NCBI RefSeq assembly: GCF_008039615.1
Contig: NZ_VDUZ01000060.1
Span: forward strand, 1 to 53,577
Direction: 5' to 3'
From: Vineibacter terrae
GTDB lineage: Bacteria > Pseudomonadota > Alphaproteobacteria > Reyranellales > Reyranellaceae
DNA length: 53,577 nucleotides
This document shows positions 37,759 to 47,922 of this stretch, piece after piece. Within the stretch, counting starts at the first letter, position 1. Each line of letters begins with the position of its first letter. The position numbers and the translations under genes were made by a program. The notes beneath the pieces are model-generated. The model made no database searches and was not told where the DNA came from. It was given only the letters and a program-made list of their open reading frames with translations.

Positions 37759-37773
37759 CGTCAGCCGGCGTCA

Positions 37774-38397
37774 TCAGGGCAGCGACCGCAGCTGCGAGAG
37801 AATGAAGCGCGTAACCGCCTCGTAGCCGCGGGCGGTGAAGTGGACCTGGTCCGGCTCGCGGTTGTCCGTCACGCAGACACCACTGCGCTCGGTCAACGGC
37901 CGCAGCGAAACATGGCGTGCCTGGCGCAATCCCAGGCGCGACAACGTCTCCTCCTGCAGCGCATCCACCTCGCGCACACGGTCATCGGACAACGTCGTGT
38001 GCCCCGGCAGGATGCATGGCGGTCCGACCCACAGCACCTCGCGCCCGCGCTGCACCAGGTGGGTCACGATGCGTTCGACCTGATGCGTGTAGGCGACGCT
38101 GTTCTCGAGCCCATATTCGAGGCTGTCGTTGGTGCCCAGCACGACCACGACATGGGTCTGGTTGTTGATGCCCGGCGTGTCCTCCCAGTAGTACTGGACC
38201 GACCCGCCGATCACCGCGTGCCGCACCCGGACCTTGAAGAACGGCGCCAACCCGACCGCGAAGCTGTCGCCCAGCAGCGCGATGTTGGGCGGCGGCTCGG
38301 CCTGCACCGGCCAGGCCCAGGCGGACGCCAGCAGGACCATCAGGAAACGCCCCAGCAAGGTGCATCCTCCGGCCGCGATCGAACGCGCGACGCGCAT
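37774..38397 (-). CDS. Exported SGNH/GDSL-type hydrolase
   Basis: Probable periplasmic esterase, lipase or acyl hydrolase of 207 residues. A signal peptide (MRVARSIAAGGCTLLGRFLM...AWPVQA) is followed by the nucleophile block IALLGDSFAVGLAPF (~residues 39-53), the third block VVVLGTNDSLEYG (~83-95) and the catalytic DQVHFTARGYEAV (~183-195) with Asp and His. It belongs to the accessory block between fau and zapA. Substrate unknown. Confidence 0.87.
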   Translation of the reverse strand: MRVARSIAAGGCTLLGRFLMVLLASAWAWPVQAEPPPNIALLGDSFAVGLAPFFKVRVRHAVIGGSVQYYWEDTPGINNQTHVVVVLGTNDSLEYGLENSVAYTHQVERIVTHLVQRGREVLWVGPPCILPGHTTLSDDRVREVDALQEETLSRLGLRQARHVSLRPLTERSGVCVTDNREPDQVHFTARGYEAVTRFILSQLRSLP

Positions 38398-38483
38398 GAT
38401 GAGTCATCAGCTCGTGGTTGCGGAAGCGCTTCCCTCACGCATCAGGTCTGCACCGGGGCCACTTTCCGCCGGGTGACCAAGCG

Positions 38484-39235
38484 TCAGCCGACTTGACCCG
38501 TCACGACGATGATCTCGGCGCTGGCCGGCAGAAACGGGCTGTGGTCCCAGTCGCCATACCAGGCCAGAGCCGCCAATCCGGCCTGCGCCAGCAGGCCGGC
38601 CAGATGCGCCTGGCTGATGAAGCGGATGCGGCTACGGCCGATGCGCTCCACGCCGGTGTCGAGATAGCGATCATGCTGGGCGATATCGACGATTCCAGTC
38701 TCGATATCCGCCACGGCATCGAAGAACTCCTCGATGCGCCCGTGCTCGGGTGTCTCGACCACCGAACGCGTCTGCTGTGGCGTCCAGTGGCGCCATGCTT
38801 GCGCCGCTGGATACGGGTCTCGAAGGCAAAGCGCCCGTCACGTGCCAAGTGCCGCGCCACATTGCCGAGCGTCGCCAGGACGTCCTCGTCGCTCAGCAGC
38901 GTCTGGAACGCATGACCGGTCATGTAGATGAGATCGAAGCGGCACGGCAGTTCCAGGCTCTGGCCACTGCCCTTCACCCACCGGACATTCTCGGTCCCAG
39001 GCCGTGTCCGGGCCACGCGCAGCATGCCGTCGGCTGGATCCACCCCGACCACGTCGCAGCCCTCCGCCGCGATACGACAGGCAAGCATGCCCGTGCCGCA
39101 ACCGAGATCGAGCACGCGGCCGCCTGTCTGGCGCGCCAGGTCGAGGTAGAACGCATCGCTCGCCGACCACCGGTTGAAGTGGTCGTAGATGGCGGCCGAG
39201 GCTTCGTCCTCGAAGACCTGGTCGGCGCCAGTCAC
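38484..39235 (-). pseudogene. Class I SAM-dependent methyltransferase, frameshifted
   Basis: The reading frame is split. The N-terminal part begins with GTG at 39235 (VTGADQVFEDEASAAIYDHF) and has the SAM motif VLDLGCGTGMLACRIA (~residues 40-55), the acidic VGVDPADGML and DLIYMTGHAFQTL. After ...RFAFETR the frame loses homology, but a one-base shift near 38813-38818 restores a continuous sequence (YPAAQAWRHWTPQQTRSVVE) to the family-like C-terminus ending at 38484. A single missing base explains it; a sequencing error is also possible. It follows the amidohydrolase by seven bases, so the two form an operon. Confidence 0.82.
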
Positions 39236-39242
39236 GCGCTGC

Positions 39243-40283
39243 TCACAACCGATAGACCCGGCTCGCCGTGCCGCTGAACAGCGCTGCCTTCTCGGATGCC
39301 GAGGCGGCGGCCGCCAGACGCTTGAAGGCATTCCACAGCACGGCGTAGCTGCACGTGATCTTGTCGACCGGGAAGTTGCTCTCGAACATGCAGCGGTCGG
39401 CGCCGAAGGCTTCGATGCAGGTGTCGACCCAGGGCTTCCACGCAGCGGCAAGCGCCTGCGACGGCGACGGCGCATCGCGCTTGTGGAAATCGAAGACACC
39501 GATGCGCATGCCCAGCCCGCCCAGCTTCACCACGACGTTGGGGCAGCCTGCCAGCGCCCGCATCGAGGCCGTCCAGCGCGCGAACGTCTCGTCCGTTTTG
39601 CCGGCATAGGGACCGTAGCCTAGCGGGCCGCCGACATGATCGAGGATGATGGTGGTGCCGGGGAACGCACGCGCGAGATCCAGCAGATCGTCGAGCTGCG
39701 GATGGTAGAGCCACGCGTCGAACGTCAGGCCAAGCGGCGCCAGGCGTGCATAGCCGGCGCGAAACCCTGAATCGCGCAGCAGGCCCTGCGGCGGATTGGT
39801 GTGGCTGTTGCGGATGTCGGCGCTCGGGTCCCAGCCGGCAGCGTGCCGGATGCCACGGAAGCGCCCGCCGCCGGCGCGGACATGCGCTTCCAGCACCGGC
39901 GCGACGCGGTCGCCCAGGGCGAGGTCAGCAAAGCCCACGATGCCGGCGCAAAGCCGCGTCTCTCCATAGCCGCCGCTGGCGCTCATGGCCGCGACGCCAT
40001 TGACGAACTCGGTCTCGCCCACCGGCTGCAGCGCCTCGGGCCCGCCGGCCTGGTACATGGCCATGCATTCGACGAAGACGGTGGCGGTCACGTTGTGGCC
40101 GCTGCCCGTGTCATCAAGCAGGTCCGACATCAGGTAGCGATGGTCGGGCCGCTCCCACAGATGATGATGCGGATCGACGATCGGCAGGCTCGGCTCCAGC
40201 GCATCCTCGTGCCACTTCGCAAGCCAGTCGGCGTTGGGCGGGAACACGTTGCCGAGGCGAGGCGGCGCGGCTTGCGTGGTCAT
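39243..40283 (-). CDS. Amidohydrolase 2 family (lactonase/decarboxylase-like) protein
   Basis: Metal-dependent hydrolase of 346 residues from the ATG at 40283. The metal motif is PIVDPHHHLW (~residues 34-43); downstream are GIRHAAGWDP (~145-154), TTIILDHVGGPLGY (~229-242) and CMFESNFPVDK (~303-313), as in 2-pyrone-4,6-dicarboxylate lactonase and fucono-lactonase relatives. The C-terminus ends LFSGTASRVYRL, typical of the family. It precedes the frameshifted methyltransferase. Substrate unknown. Confidence 0.9.
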   Translation of the reverse strand: MTTQAAPPRLGNVFPPNADWLAKWHEDALEPSLPIVDPHHHLWERPDHRYLMSDLLDDTGSGHNVTATVFVECMAMYQAGGPEALQPVGETEFVNGVAAMSASGGYGETRLCAGIVGFADLALGDRVAPVLEAHVRAGGGRFRGIRHAAGWDPSADIRNSHTNPPQGLLRDSGFRAGYARLAPLGLTFDAWLYHPQLDDLLDLARAFPGTTIILDHVGGPLGYGPYAGKTDETFARWTASMRALAGCPNVVVKLGGLGMRIGVFDFHKRDAPSPSQALAAAWKPWVDTCIEAFGADRCMFESNFPVDKITCSYAVLWNAFKRLAAAASASEKAALFSGTASRVYRL

Positions 40284-40710
40284 CAGGCATCCTCCAGGTC
40301 TTGTTGCCGGAGGAGCCTGCCACAGCAAAGCACCGATAACGCAGGAAAAGATTGTGGGGCGGCACCACGTTGGCCGTTCGCCGTGTCTAACCTCTGTGGC
40401 CTGCAAACGCAGGTGGGCGCCGTGTGGCCAAGACCAGGGTCAAGGCCAGGGACAGCTCCCTAGAGGAGAGCATTGGCCCCAGGGTTCAGTGCGGCTGACG
40501 CACCACGCAGACATCCGCCCCGCTGCAATGTAGGGGCGGCGCATCCATTCGGCAACCGATCGTGGCGCGGCGTTCGCGCGCGGTGCGCTAGCGAACCTCG
40601 GAGCGCACGCCTGCAGTCGCCCATAGCGCAAGCAAAGGACGAGACGATGAGCCCGGCACTGCGCGTCGATGCGGGCGCGACGTCCGCGCTCCGCCGCCAA
40701 GCGCAATGCG
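40284..40710. other. Region between the amidohydrolase and zapA genes
   Basis: About 430 bases without a protein gene. The zapA-proximal part (40465-40612) folds into an extended hairpin and is the probable 6S RNA (next entry). The amidohydrolase-proximal part (40284-40450) is less ordered and presumably carries that gene's promoter. Nothing else was recognised. Confidence 0.4.
40465..40612 (-). ncRNA. ssrS: Probable 6S RNA (RNA polymerase-binding regulator)
   Basis: It lies directly downstream of zapA on the same strand, the conserved 6S location. On the minus strand CTCCGAGGTTC (about 40604-40594) pairs with GAACCCTGGGG (about 40487-40477) with one mismatch; further in, CGCACC pairs with GGTGCG, and the end is capped by CCGCCCC/GGGGCGG around ACATTGCA. 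The 5' segment GAGGTTCGCTAGCGCACC resembles E. coli 6S (GATGTTCGCAAGCGGGCC). Ends are approximate. Competing local hairpins (GTGCGCT/AGCGCAC) exist, so a covariance search is needed. Confidence 0.5.
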
Positions 40711-41070
40711 CTAGGCAGCGGCCACCTTGCGCGCGATGGTGTCGATGCGGTTCTCCAGCCGGGAGAACAGCTCCTCCACCGGGATGGTCTCGCCCACGGG
40801 CGGCGGCGCGTCGGCCTCAATCGCGGCGCGCGCTTCGGCGAGCTCCGCCTGCACCGTCGCCACCTCGCGCTGGGCCTCCTGGACCCGGTCGGCCATCATC
40901 AGGGCCACGAACACCAGCAGCTTGGCTTCCGGCGCATTGGGCATCTGGATGCGCAGCTCGGTGAGGCACGCGTCGACCTCGGCGGCCAGCGCATGCGTGC
41001 GGTCCTCCTGGCCATCGCCGCAAGCAAGGTCATAGCTGCGGGAGCCGATACGAATGGAGATCTGGGGCAT
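40711..41070 (-). CDS. zapA: Cell division protein ZapA
   Basis: Small FtsZ-ring stabiliser, 119 residues from MPQISIRIGSRSYDLACGDG at 41070, the usual family start; in-frame ATGs at 41106 and 41148 would add N-terminal residues. The N-terminal globular part is followed by a long coiled coil (DRVQEAQREVATVQAELAEA). Its neighbours, a DUF4164-like coiled-coil gene upstream and the probable 6S RNA downstream, match the alphaproteobacterial arrangement. Confidence 0.9.
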   Translation of the reverse strand: MPQISIRIGSRSYDLACGDGQEDRTHALAAEVDACLTELRIQMPNAPEAKLLVFVALMMADRVQEAQREVATVQAELAEARAAIEADAPPPVGETIPVEELFSRLENRIDTIARKVAAA

Positions 41071-41144
41071 GATACGATTCTCTCGAGGGGGAGTGTCGTT
41101 CTTCATTTCTGACGTGAAGACTGTCGCCGAAGCCTCCTCTTCGG

Positions 41145-41390
41145 TCAACGTTGCTGGTCGTCGGCCAGCAGCGTGCGGATGTGTTCCATGGCGCGCTCAA
41201 GCCGCGCCTCTACGTCGGTCGCCACGCGCTTGAGCTGCTCGTGGTCCTGTTCCAGCCGCGTGAGCTTGGCTGCGAGCTCGTCGGCGCGTTCGGTCTCGAC
41301 CCGCAATCGGTCCTCAACCATCCGCTCCAGACGGCTGAGGGCAGTGTTCACCTTGCCCTTCGCTTCGTCGAGTTTCGACATTGCCTGCAT
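41145..41390 (-). CDS. Small coiled-coil protein (DUF4164-like)
   Basis: About 81 residues from the ATG at 41390 (MQAMSKLDEAKGKVNTALSR); a start three codons later at 41381 is possible. Almost the whole protein is one charged heptad-rich helix (ERADELAAKLTRLEQDHEQL). Genes of this type commonly precede zapA in alphaproteobacteria, suggesting a division-related role; the function is not established. It is divergent from tkt. Confidence 0.8.
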   Translation of the reverse strand: MQAMSKLDEAKGKVNTALSRLERMVEDRLRVETERADELAAKLTRLEQDHEQLKRVATDVEARLERAMEHIRTLLADDQQR

Positions 41391-41646
41391 TCCCAACCCG
41401 CTCGATCCTATAGCTTGCGCATAAGCATGAAGCTCAAGGACGGAAAGGTCAATATCTGGCGGTAAAACCCTGATTTCGTCCACTATATCTCGTGGGTTGT
41501 CCACAGAGAAACACCAACGCGCAGAGTTCGGTCGCGGCAAAAGGCGGATTGACGCCACAGCGCATGGCCGGCATTTTGCGGCCGCCTTCCGAGGCCCGGG
41601 CGGTATAACCGTGCCGGCATGCCCACCGACGTCGATCAGGGGTCAG

Positions 41647-43668
41647 ATGCCCGATAACCCCGCCCCCGGGGCGGACACGCCGTCCGTTACCCACAACGCC
41701 ATGGCCAACGCCATCCGGGCCCTGGCCATGGACGCCGTCCAACAGGCCGACTCAGGCCATCCCGGCATGCCGATGGGCATGGCCGACGTCGCCACGGTGC
41801 TGTTCACCAAGTTTCTGAAGTTCGATCCCCTGGCGCCGCGCTGGCCCGACCGCGACCGCTTCGTGCTGTCGGCCGGCCACGGCTCGATGCTGCTGTACGC
41901 GCTGCTGTATCTCACCGGCTATCCCGACATGACGCTGGATGAGATCAAGCGCTTCCGCCAGATCGGCTCGAAGACCGCCGGCCATCCCGAGTATGGCCAC
42001 GCGTCAGGCATCGAGACCACGACCGGCCCGCTCGGCCAGGGACTGGGCAATGCCGTCGGCATGGCATTGGCGGAACGCGTGCTGGCCGCCCGTTTCGGCG
42101 CCGGCATGGTCGACCACTACACCTATGCCATCGTCGGCGATGGCTGCCTGATGGAGGGTGTCGGCCAGGAAGCGACGACGCTGGCCGGCCATCTCGGGCT
42201 GGGCCGCCTGATCGTGCTGTTCGACGACAACGGCATCTCGATCGATGGGCCGACCTCGCTGTCGACGTCCGAAGACCACCTGATGCGCTTCGCCGCCGCG
42301 AACTGGCATGTATCGCGCGTCAACGGCCATGACCCGGCCGAGGTCGAGGCCGCGATCAAGCACGCGCGCGCGGTCACCGACCGGCCATCGCTGATCGCAT
42401 GCCGCACCACCATCGGCTTCGGCGCACCGACCAAGGCGGGCACGGCGGCAACGCACGGCTCGCCGCTGGGCAAGGACGAAGTCGCCGGGGCCCGCGCCAA
42501 GCTGGGCTGGCCTTATCCGGCCTTCGAGGTGCCGGCACCGATCCTCGATGCCTGGCGCGCCGTCGGCCGGCCCGGCGCGGCGCGGCGCGCCGACTGGGAG
42601 AAGCAGGTGGCGGCGCTGCCTGAGGCCGACAGGCTGGAATGGAACCGCCGCCAGTCCCGCGCGTTGCCGGAGTCGCTGGCGCCCGCCATCGATGCCTTCA
42701 AGACGAAGGTCGCGACGGAGAAGCCGGCGTGGGCAACGCGCAAAGCGAGCCAGGAAGCGCTGGAGGTGATCAATCCCCTGCTGCCGGAAACCGTCGGCGG
42801 CTCGGCCGACCTCACCGGCTCGAACAACACCAAGACCGCGACGATGGCGCCGATCAAGCACGGCAGCTACGACGGCCGCTACGTCTACTACGGCATCCGT
42901 GAGCACGCGATGGCTGCGGCGATGAACGGCATCGCGCTGCACGGCGGCGTCATCCCCTATGGCGGCACGTTCCTGGTGTTCACCGACTATTGCCGGCCAT
43001 CCATCCGACTGTCGGCGCTGATGCAGCAGCGCGTCATCTACGTCATGACGCACGATTCGATCGGCCTGGGCGAGGATGGCCCCACACACCAGCCGGTCGA
43101 GCAGCTGGCAGCCCTGCGGGCCATCCCCAACCTGCTGGTGTTCCGTCCCGCCGACGCGATCGAGACCGCGGAGTGCTGGGAGCTGGCGCTACGCACGACG
43201 GAGCATCCCAGCGTCATCGCGCTCACGCGCCAGAATGTGCCGACGGTGCGCGGCGCCGGCCAGGAGAACCGGTCGGCCAAGGGCGCCTACATCCTGGCCG
43301 GCGCGGCGGCGGACAAGGTGCGGCTGATCGCCACCGGCTCGGAGGTCCACCTCGCCATGGCGGCGCGCGAGGCGCTCGCCAAGGACGGCATCGCCGCCGC
43401 CGTGGTATCGATGCCGTCGTGGGAGCTGTTCGAGCGGCAACCCGCCACCTACCGGGCGGAGGTGCTGGGCGCGCCCGGCACCGCGCGCGTCGCCTGCGAG
43501 GCGGCCAGCGGCTTCGGGTGGGAACGCTGGCTGGGCACCGACGGGACCTTCATCGGCATGTCGGGCTTCGGCGGCTCGGGCAAGTACCAGGATCTCTACA
43601 AGCTTTTCGGCATCACGTCCGACGCGATCGCCGCAGCCGCGAGGACAATGGTCACAAGAATGGCGTAG
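41647..43668 (+). CDS. tkt: Transketolase
   Basis: ThDP-dependent enzyme moving two-carbon units between sugar phosphates in the pentose phosphate or Calvin cycle; 673 residues. The start at 41647 ([20 protein letters not shown]) fits; longer in-frame starts cross sequence unlike the family. Landmarks: [14 protein letters not shown] (~residues 35-48), the ThDP motif [13 protein letters not shown]...DDNGISIDG (~164-201), the C-terminal [19 protein letters not shown] (~418-436) and [20 protein letters not shown] (~464-483). It starts a glycolytic/pentose phosphate run with gap. Confidence 0.96.
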   Translation: MPDNPAPGADTPSVTHNAMANAIRALAMDAVQQADSGHPGMPMGMADVATVLFTKFLKFDPLAPRWPDRDRFVLSAGHGSMLLYALLYLTGYPDMTLDEIKRFRQIGSKTAGHPEYGHASGIETTTGPLGQGLGNAVGMALAERVLAARFGAGMVDHYTYAIVGDGCLMEGVGQEATTLAGHLGLGRLIVLFDDNGISIDGPTSLSTSEDHLMRFAAANWHVSRVNGHDPAEVEAAIKHARAVTDRPSLIACRTTIGFGAPTKAGTAATHGSPLGKDEVAGARAKLGWPYPAFEVPAPILDAWRAVGRPGAARRADWEKQVAALPEADRLEWNRRQSRALPESLAPAIDAFKTKVATEKPAWATRKASQEALEVINPLLPETVGGSADLTGSNNTKTATMAPIKHGSYDGRYVYYGIREHAMAAAMNGIALHGGVIPYGGTFLVFTDYCRPSIRLSALMQQRVIYVMTHDSIGLGEDGPTHQPVEQLAALRAIPNLLVFRPADAIETAECWELALRTTEHPSVIALTRQNVPTVRGAGQENRSAKGAYILAGAAADKVRLIATGSEVHLAMAAREALAKDGIAAAVVSMPSWELFERQPATYRAEVLGAPGTARVACEAASGFGWERWLGTDGTFIGMSGFGGSGKYQDLYKLFGITSDAIAAAARTMVTRMA

Positions 43669-43721
43669 TCGCGCGCGACGGCTGCGCGATACGATCCGCA
43701 ACGAATGGAGGGTTCATCATC

Positions 43722-44729
<1,008 letters not shown>

Positions 44730-44759
44730 CCTTCGCGCCGCCAGCGCCAAGACCGCGAG

Positions 44760-44789
44760 GGCCCCGTCCATGACGGGGCCTTCTTCTTT
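44760..44789 (+). terminator. Rho-independent terminator after gap
   Basis: GGCCCCGT (44760-44767) pairs with ACGGGGCC (44773-44780), followed by TTCTTCTTT (44781-44789). It lies 31 bases past the gap stop and separates the glycolytic genes from the hypothetical gene and allA. Confidence 0.88.
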
Positions 44790-44831
44790 GAGGGCCGTGC
44801 AATCCCCTTCTCCGGCCGGCCGGCTTGGGCC

Positions 44832-45347
44832 ATGCTCGATCAGCCCGCCCTCGCTTGCCGAACCCGAGCCGCTTCGTTGAACGACAACGTCATCGCCCTG
44901 CCACGACCGCGCCGCCATGCGGCCCCACCGCGCCACGACGCGGTGGTCGTGCGCGTGCATGGCTGGAAGCACGTGGCCGCCGCCCTGACCGCCGCCCGCG
45001 AAGCGGAGCGGCCGGTCACGCTTCTGGCGCCGCCCGGGGCCACCTACACCGGCGGCGTCGGCTTCTGGGCCGCCATCGAGAAGCGTCGGCGGGAGCTGTT
45101 CGCCGATGTCGACGCGGCGCTGATCGTCGACTGCGACGGCGCCCCCGGCCATGTCATGGCGGCGCTGCGGGTCGGCCTCAAGCGGCTGATCTTCGACGGC
45201 AACGCCGCCGCCCATGCGCGGCTGGCCGATATCGCCGCCAAGCACCGTGCCCACCTGCTGGAGCGGCCACAAGCGACCCTCGACCTCGTCCACGAGAAGG
45301 ACGCCCTGCGCGCCTGCCGCCGGCTGCTCGCGCCGGGGCAGGCTTAG
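44832..45347 (+). CDS. Hypothetical protein between gap and allA
   Basis: Function not recognised; up to 171 residues. The ATG at 44832 gives a weakly structured N-terminus, and a TTG at 44877 is an alternative start. The conserved-looking core begins DAVVVRVHGWKHVAAALTAA and continues VTLLAPPGATYTGGVGFWAA, ADVDAALIVDCDGAPGHVMA and LRVGLKRLIFDGN, an alternating beta-alpha pattern suggesting a small Rossmann-like or flavodoxin-like domain. No signal peptide or membrane span. It ends seven bases before allA, so it is probably co-transcribed with allA and puuE. Confidence 0.72.
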   Translation: MLDQPALACRTRAASLNDNVIALPRPRRHAAPPRHDAVVVRVHGWKHVAAALTAAREAERPVTLLAPPGATYTGGVGFWAAIEKRRRELFADVDAALIVDCDGAPGHVMAALRVGLKRLIFDGNAAAHARLADIAAKHRAHLLERPQATLDLVHEKDALRACRRLLAPGQA

Positions 45348-45353
45348 GAGATC

Positions 45354-45833
45354 ATGATGCCATTGATCGTGAAGGCGCTGACGCCCGAGGCGTTCGCACC
45401 CTACGGCGACGTGCTGACCGCGCCCGCCGAAGCCGGGCGGCAGTATTTCGAAGCCGGCCTGGGCAACCTGCGCCCCGGCGCACATGCCAGCCTCTCGATG
45501 GTCAATCGCGCGCCCATCGACGGGCTGCCGCTGGAGGTGACGCTGCTGGAGCGTCACGAGTTCTCGTCGCAGACCTTCGTGCCTACCGACGCGTCGCGAT
45601 GGCTGATCATCGTCTGCCCGCACGCGCCCGGCGGCGGGCCCGATGCCGCGCAGGCTATCGCCTTCGTGGCCAGCGGCGGGCAAGGCGTCACCTACCGTCC
45701 CAACACCTGGCATCACGGACTTACGGTGCTGGACCGACCGGCGAGCTTCGCCGTCTTCATGTGGCGCGACGGCACGCAGGGCGACGAGGAGTTCGTGACC
45801 GTCGAGCCGTTCACGGTCGCAGCGCCGGGCTAA
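45354..45833 (+). CDS. allA: Ureidoglycolate lyase
   Basis: Splits ureidoglycolate to glyoxylate and urea, the last step of allantoin breakdown; 158-159 residues. There are two adjacent ATGs (45354 and 45357); the second is better spaced from the AGGAG at 45346-45350. The cupin fold motifs are PLTPEAFAPYGDV-like (here LTPEAFAPYGDVL), ERHEFSSQTFVP (~residues 63-74) and TYRPNTWHHGLTVLD (~117-131), with the histidines that bind metal or substrate. Next gene is puuE, also of purine catabolism. Confidence 0.92.
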   Translation: MMPLIVKALTPEAFAPYGDVLTAPAEAGRQYFEAGLGNLRPGAHASLSMVNRAPIDGLPLEVTLLERHEFSSQTFVPTDASRWLIIVCPHAPGGGPDAAQAIAFVASGGQGVTYRPNTWHHGLTVLDRPASFAVFMWRDGTQGDEEFVTVEPFTVAAPG

Positions 45834-45878
45834 AGGCGCTTGCTTGCGCATCACGGAGATAGCGGAGGTTCCCCCACC

Positions 45879-46805
45879 ATGGCTTGGCAGCCCCAGCGTG
45901 ACTTCATCGGCTATGGCGCCCATCCGCCGGATCCAAAATGGCCGAACGGCGCGCGGCTGGCGATCAACTTCGTGATCAACTACGAGGAGGGCTCGGAGCC
46001 CTCGATGCAGGATGGCGAAGGCCGCACCGAGACCGGGCTCACCGAGGCCTGGGGACGTGCGCCGGAGCTCAAGGCCGGCCGCGACCTTGCCGGCGAAGGC
46101 ATGTTCGAATACGGCAGCCGTGTCGGCTTCTGGCGCCTGATGCGGCTGTTCCAGGAACGCAGCCTGCCGCTCACGGTCTTCGGCTGCGCGCTCGCCCTGG
46201 AGCGCAACCCGCCTGCGGCGCAGGCGATCCGCGATTCAGGCTTCGATGTCTGCTGCCACGGCTGGCGCTGGATCAACCATTTCGAGCTCAGCGAGGCCGA
46301 AGAGCGCGAGCACATCGAGAAGGCCGTCGCGTCATTGCAGAAGACGGTCGGCGAGCGGCCCCTTGGCTGGTACTGCCGCTATGGACCCAGCGTCAACACG
46401 CGCCGGCTCGTGGCGGCGGAAGGCGGCTTCCTCTACGATTCCGATTCGTATGCCGACGAGCTGCCCTTCTGGCAGACGGTCGATGGCAAGCCGCATCTGG
46501 TCGTGCCCTACTCCCTCACCAACAACGACAGCAAGTACGCCGGCTGGATGGGCACGGGCGAGCAGTGGTTCTCCTTCATCCGCGATGCTTTCGACATGCT
46601 GCATGTCGAGGGCGCGGCCCAGCCCAAGATGATGTCGGTCGGCCTGCACATGCGCCTGATCGGGCACCCCGCCCGCGCCGCCGGCCTGCAGCGGCTGCTC
46701 GACCATGTCATGCAGCACAAGGATGTATGGGTCACGCGCCGCGCCGACATCGCGCGTCACTGGATTGCCACACACCCCTATCCAGGCAAGGGCCTCAACG
46801 AATGA
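45879..46805 (+). CDS. puuE: Allantoinase, polysaccharide-deacetylase type (PuuE)
   Basis: Probable allantoinase opening the hydantoin ring of allantoin; 308 residues from the ATG at 45879 (MAWQPQRDFIGYGAHPPDPK). The NodB-like fold shows FVINYEEGSEPSMQDGEGRT (~residues 31-50), GSRVGFWRLMRLF (~84-96), DVCCHGWRWINHFELS (~126-141) and the C-terminal HMRLIGHPAR (~265-274). The SEPS/E...GR start motif and the neighbouring allA support PuuE over an ordinary chitin or peptidoglycan deacetylase. Confidence 0.9.
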   Translation: MAWQPQRDFIGYGAHPPDPKWPNGARLAINFVINYEEGSEPSMQDGEGRTETGLTEAWGRAPELKAGRDLAGEGMFEYGSRVGFWRLMRLFQERSLPLTVFGCALALERNPPAAQAIRDSGFDVCCHGWRWINHFELSEAEEREHIEKAVASLQKTVGERPLGWYCRYGPSVNTRRLVAAEGGFLYDSDSYADELPFWQTVDGKPHLVVPYSLTNNDSKYAGWMGTGEQWFSFIRDAFDMLHVEGAAQPKMMSVGLHMRLIGHPARAAGLQRLLDHVMQHKDVWVTRRADIARHWIATHPYPGKGLNE

Positions 46806-47001
46806 TGGCCTGCATCTTCTGTCATCGGAACGCAGCCGGGAGTGACAGAAGGTGCCCCAGGGGTAGCCATGCGCCTGTGCGATGACCCTGCGGATAGACA
46901 AATACCCCTTGCATCGCTAAGAAAACGCCGCATTTTCAGCGTGCCGTGATGTCCACCTGCCCCGGTGGGCTGTCGCCAAAATCGATGCAAGGAGTGACAC
47001 C
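46806..47001 (+). promoter_or_regulatory. Leader region of the class I aldolase gene
   Basis: About 195 bases. A short inverted repeat (TTCTGTCA 46816-46823 with TGACAGAA 46842-46849), possibly a decayed family A repeat or the puuE terminator, is followed by a less G+C-rich stretch (46890-46940) that may hold the aldolase promoter. AAGGAG at 46989-46994 is the ribosome site for the GTG start at 47002. Confidence 0.45.
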
Positions 47002-47922
47002 GTGAAAATCACCCGGACGGTCAAGAAGATCCTCGACAACTACGAAAGCGACAATCCCGGCACCAAAGGCAACCTCGCCCGCATGCTCATGCACGGCAAG
47101 CTGGGTGGCAGCGGCAAGATGGTGATCCTGCCGGTCGACCAGGGCTTCGAGCACGGGCCGGCGCGGTCCTTCGCGCCCAACCCGGACGCCTACGATCCGC
47201 ATTATCACTACCAGCTCGCGGTCGACGCCGGGCTCAATGCCTATGCCGCGCCGCTGGGTCCGCTGGAGGCCGGCGCCGACAGCTTCGCCGGCGCGATCCC
47301 GACCATCCTCAAGGTCAACAGCGCCAACAGCCTGTCGACCAACAAGGACCAGGCCGTGACGGCTTCGGTGAAGGACGCGCTGCGCCTGGGCTGCGCCGCG
47401 ATCGGCTTCACCATCTACCCCGGGTCGGAAGACCAGTACGCGATGTTCGAGGAGATCCGCGACATGGCCAGCGAGGCCAAGTCCTACGGACTGGCGGTCG
47501 TGGTCTGGTCCTATCCGCGCGGCGGCAAGCTCGACAAGGCCGGCGAGACGGCGATGGATGTGTGCGCCTACGCCGCCCACATGGCGGCACTGCTGGGCGC
47601 GCACATCATCAAGGTGAAGCCGCCGACGGACGTGCTGTGGCAGCCCGAGGCCAAGGCGGTCTACGAAAAGCAGAACATCGACATCTCGACCCTGCCCAAG
47701 CGCATCGCGCACGTCATGCAGGCCGCGTTCAACAACCGGCGCATCGTCGTGTTCTCGGGCGGCGAAGCCAAGGACCTCGACGGGCTGTACAACGAGATCC
47801 GCGGGCTGCGTGACGGCGGTGCCAACGGCTCGATCATCGGCCGCAACACGTTCCAGCGCCCGCGCGATCAGGCGCTCGACATGCTCGACAAGATCATCGC
47901 GATCTATCAAGGCAAGATGTGA
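47002..47922 (+). CDS. fbaB: Class I fructose-bisphosphate aldolase (FbaB/DhnA type)
   Basis: Schiff-base aldolase of glycolysis and gluconeogenesis; 306 residues, GTG start with a clear AAGGAG site. Motifs: [20 protein letters not shown] (~residues 41-60), [14 protein letters not shown] (~131-144), the lysine-bearing [14 protein letters not shown] (~199-212), [14 protein letters not shown] (~244-257) and the phosphate site [16 protein letters not shown] (~272-287). It replaces the class II enzyme found in some relatives. It overlaps the next gene, thiE, by four bases (GTGA). Confidence 0.95.
   Translation: MKITRTVKKILDNYESDNPGTKGNLARMLMHGKLGGSGKMVILPVDQGFEHGPARSFAPNPDAYDPHYHYQLAVDAGLNAYAAPLGPLEAGADSFAGAIPTILKVNSANSLSTNKDQAVTASVKDALRLGCAAIGFTIYPGSEDQYAMFEEIRDMASEAKSYGLAVVVWSYPRGGKLDKAGETAMDVCAYAAHMAALLGAHIIKVKPPTDVLWQPEAKAVYEKQNIDISTLPKRIAHVMQAAFNNRRIVVFSGGEAKDLDGLYNEIRGLRDGGANGSIIGRNTFQRPRDQALDMLDKIIAIYQGKM

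Noticed and set aside
46815-46850. Further family A repeat copy
   Set aside because: Only short TGTCA...TGACA arms are shared, which is too little to separate it from a simple hairpin or terminator.
46806-47001. TPP riboswitch before the aldolase-thiE pair, also looked for before thiD
   Set aside because: No CUGAGA motif or thi-box core was found in either leader.
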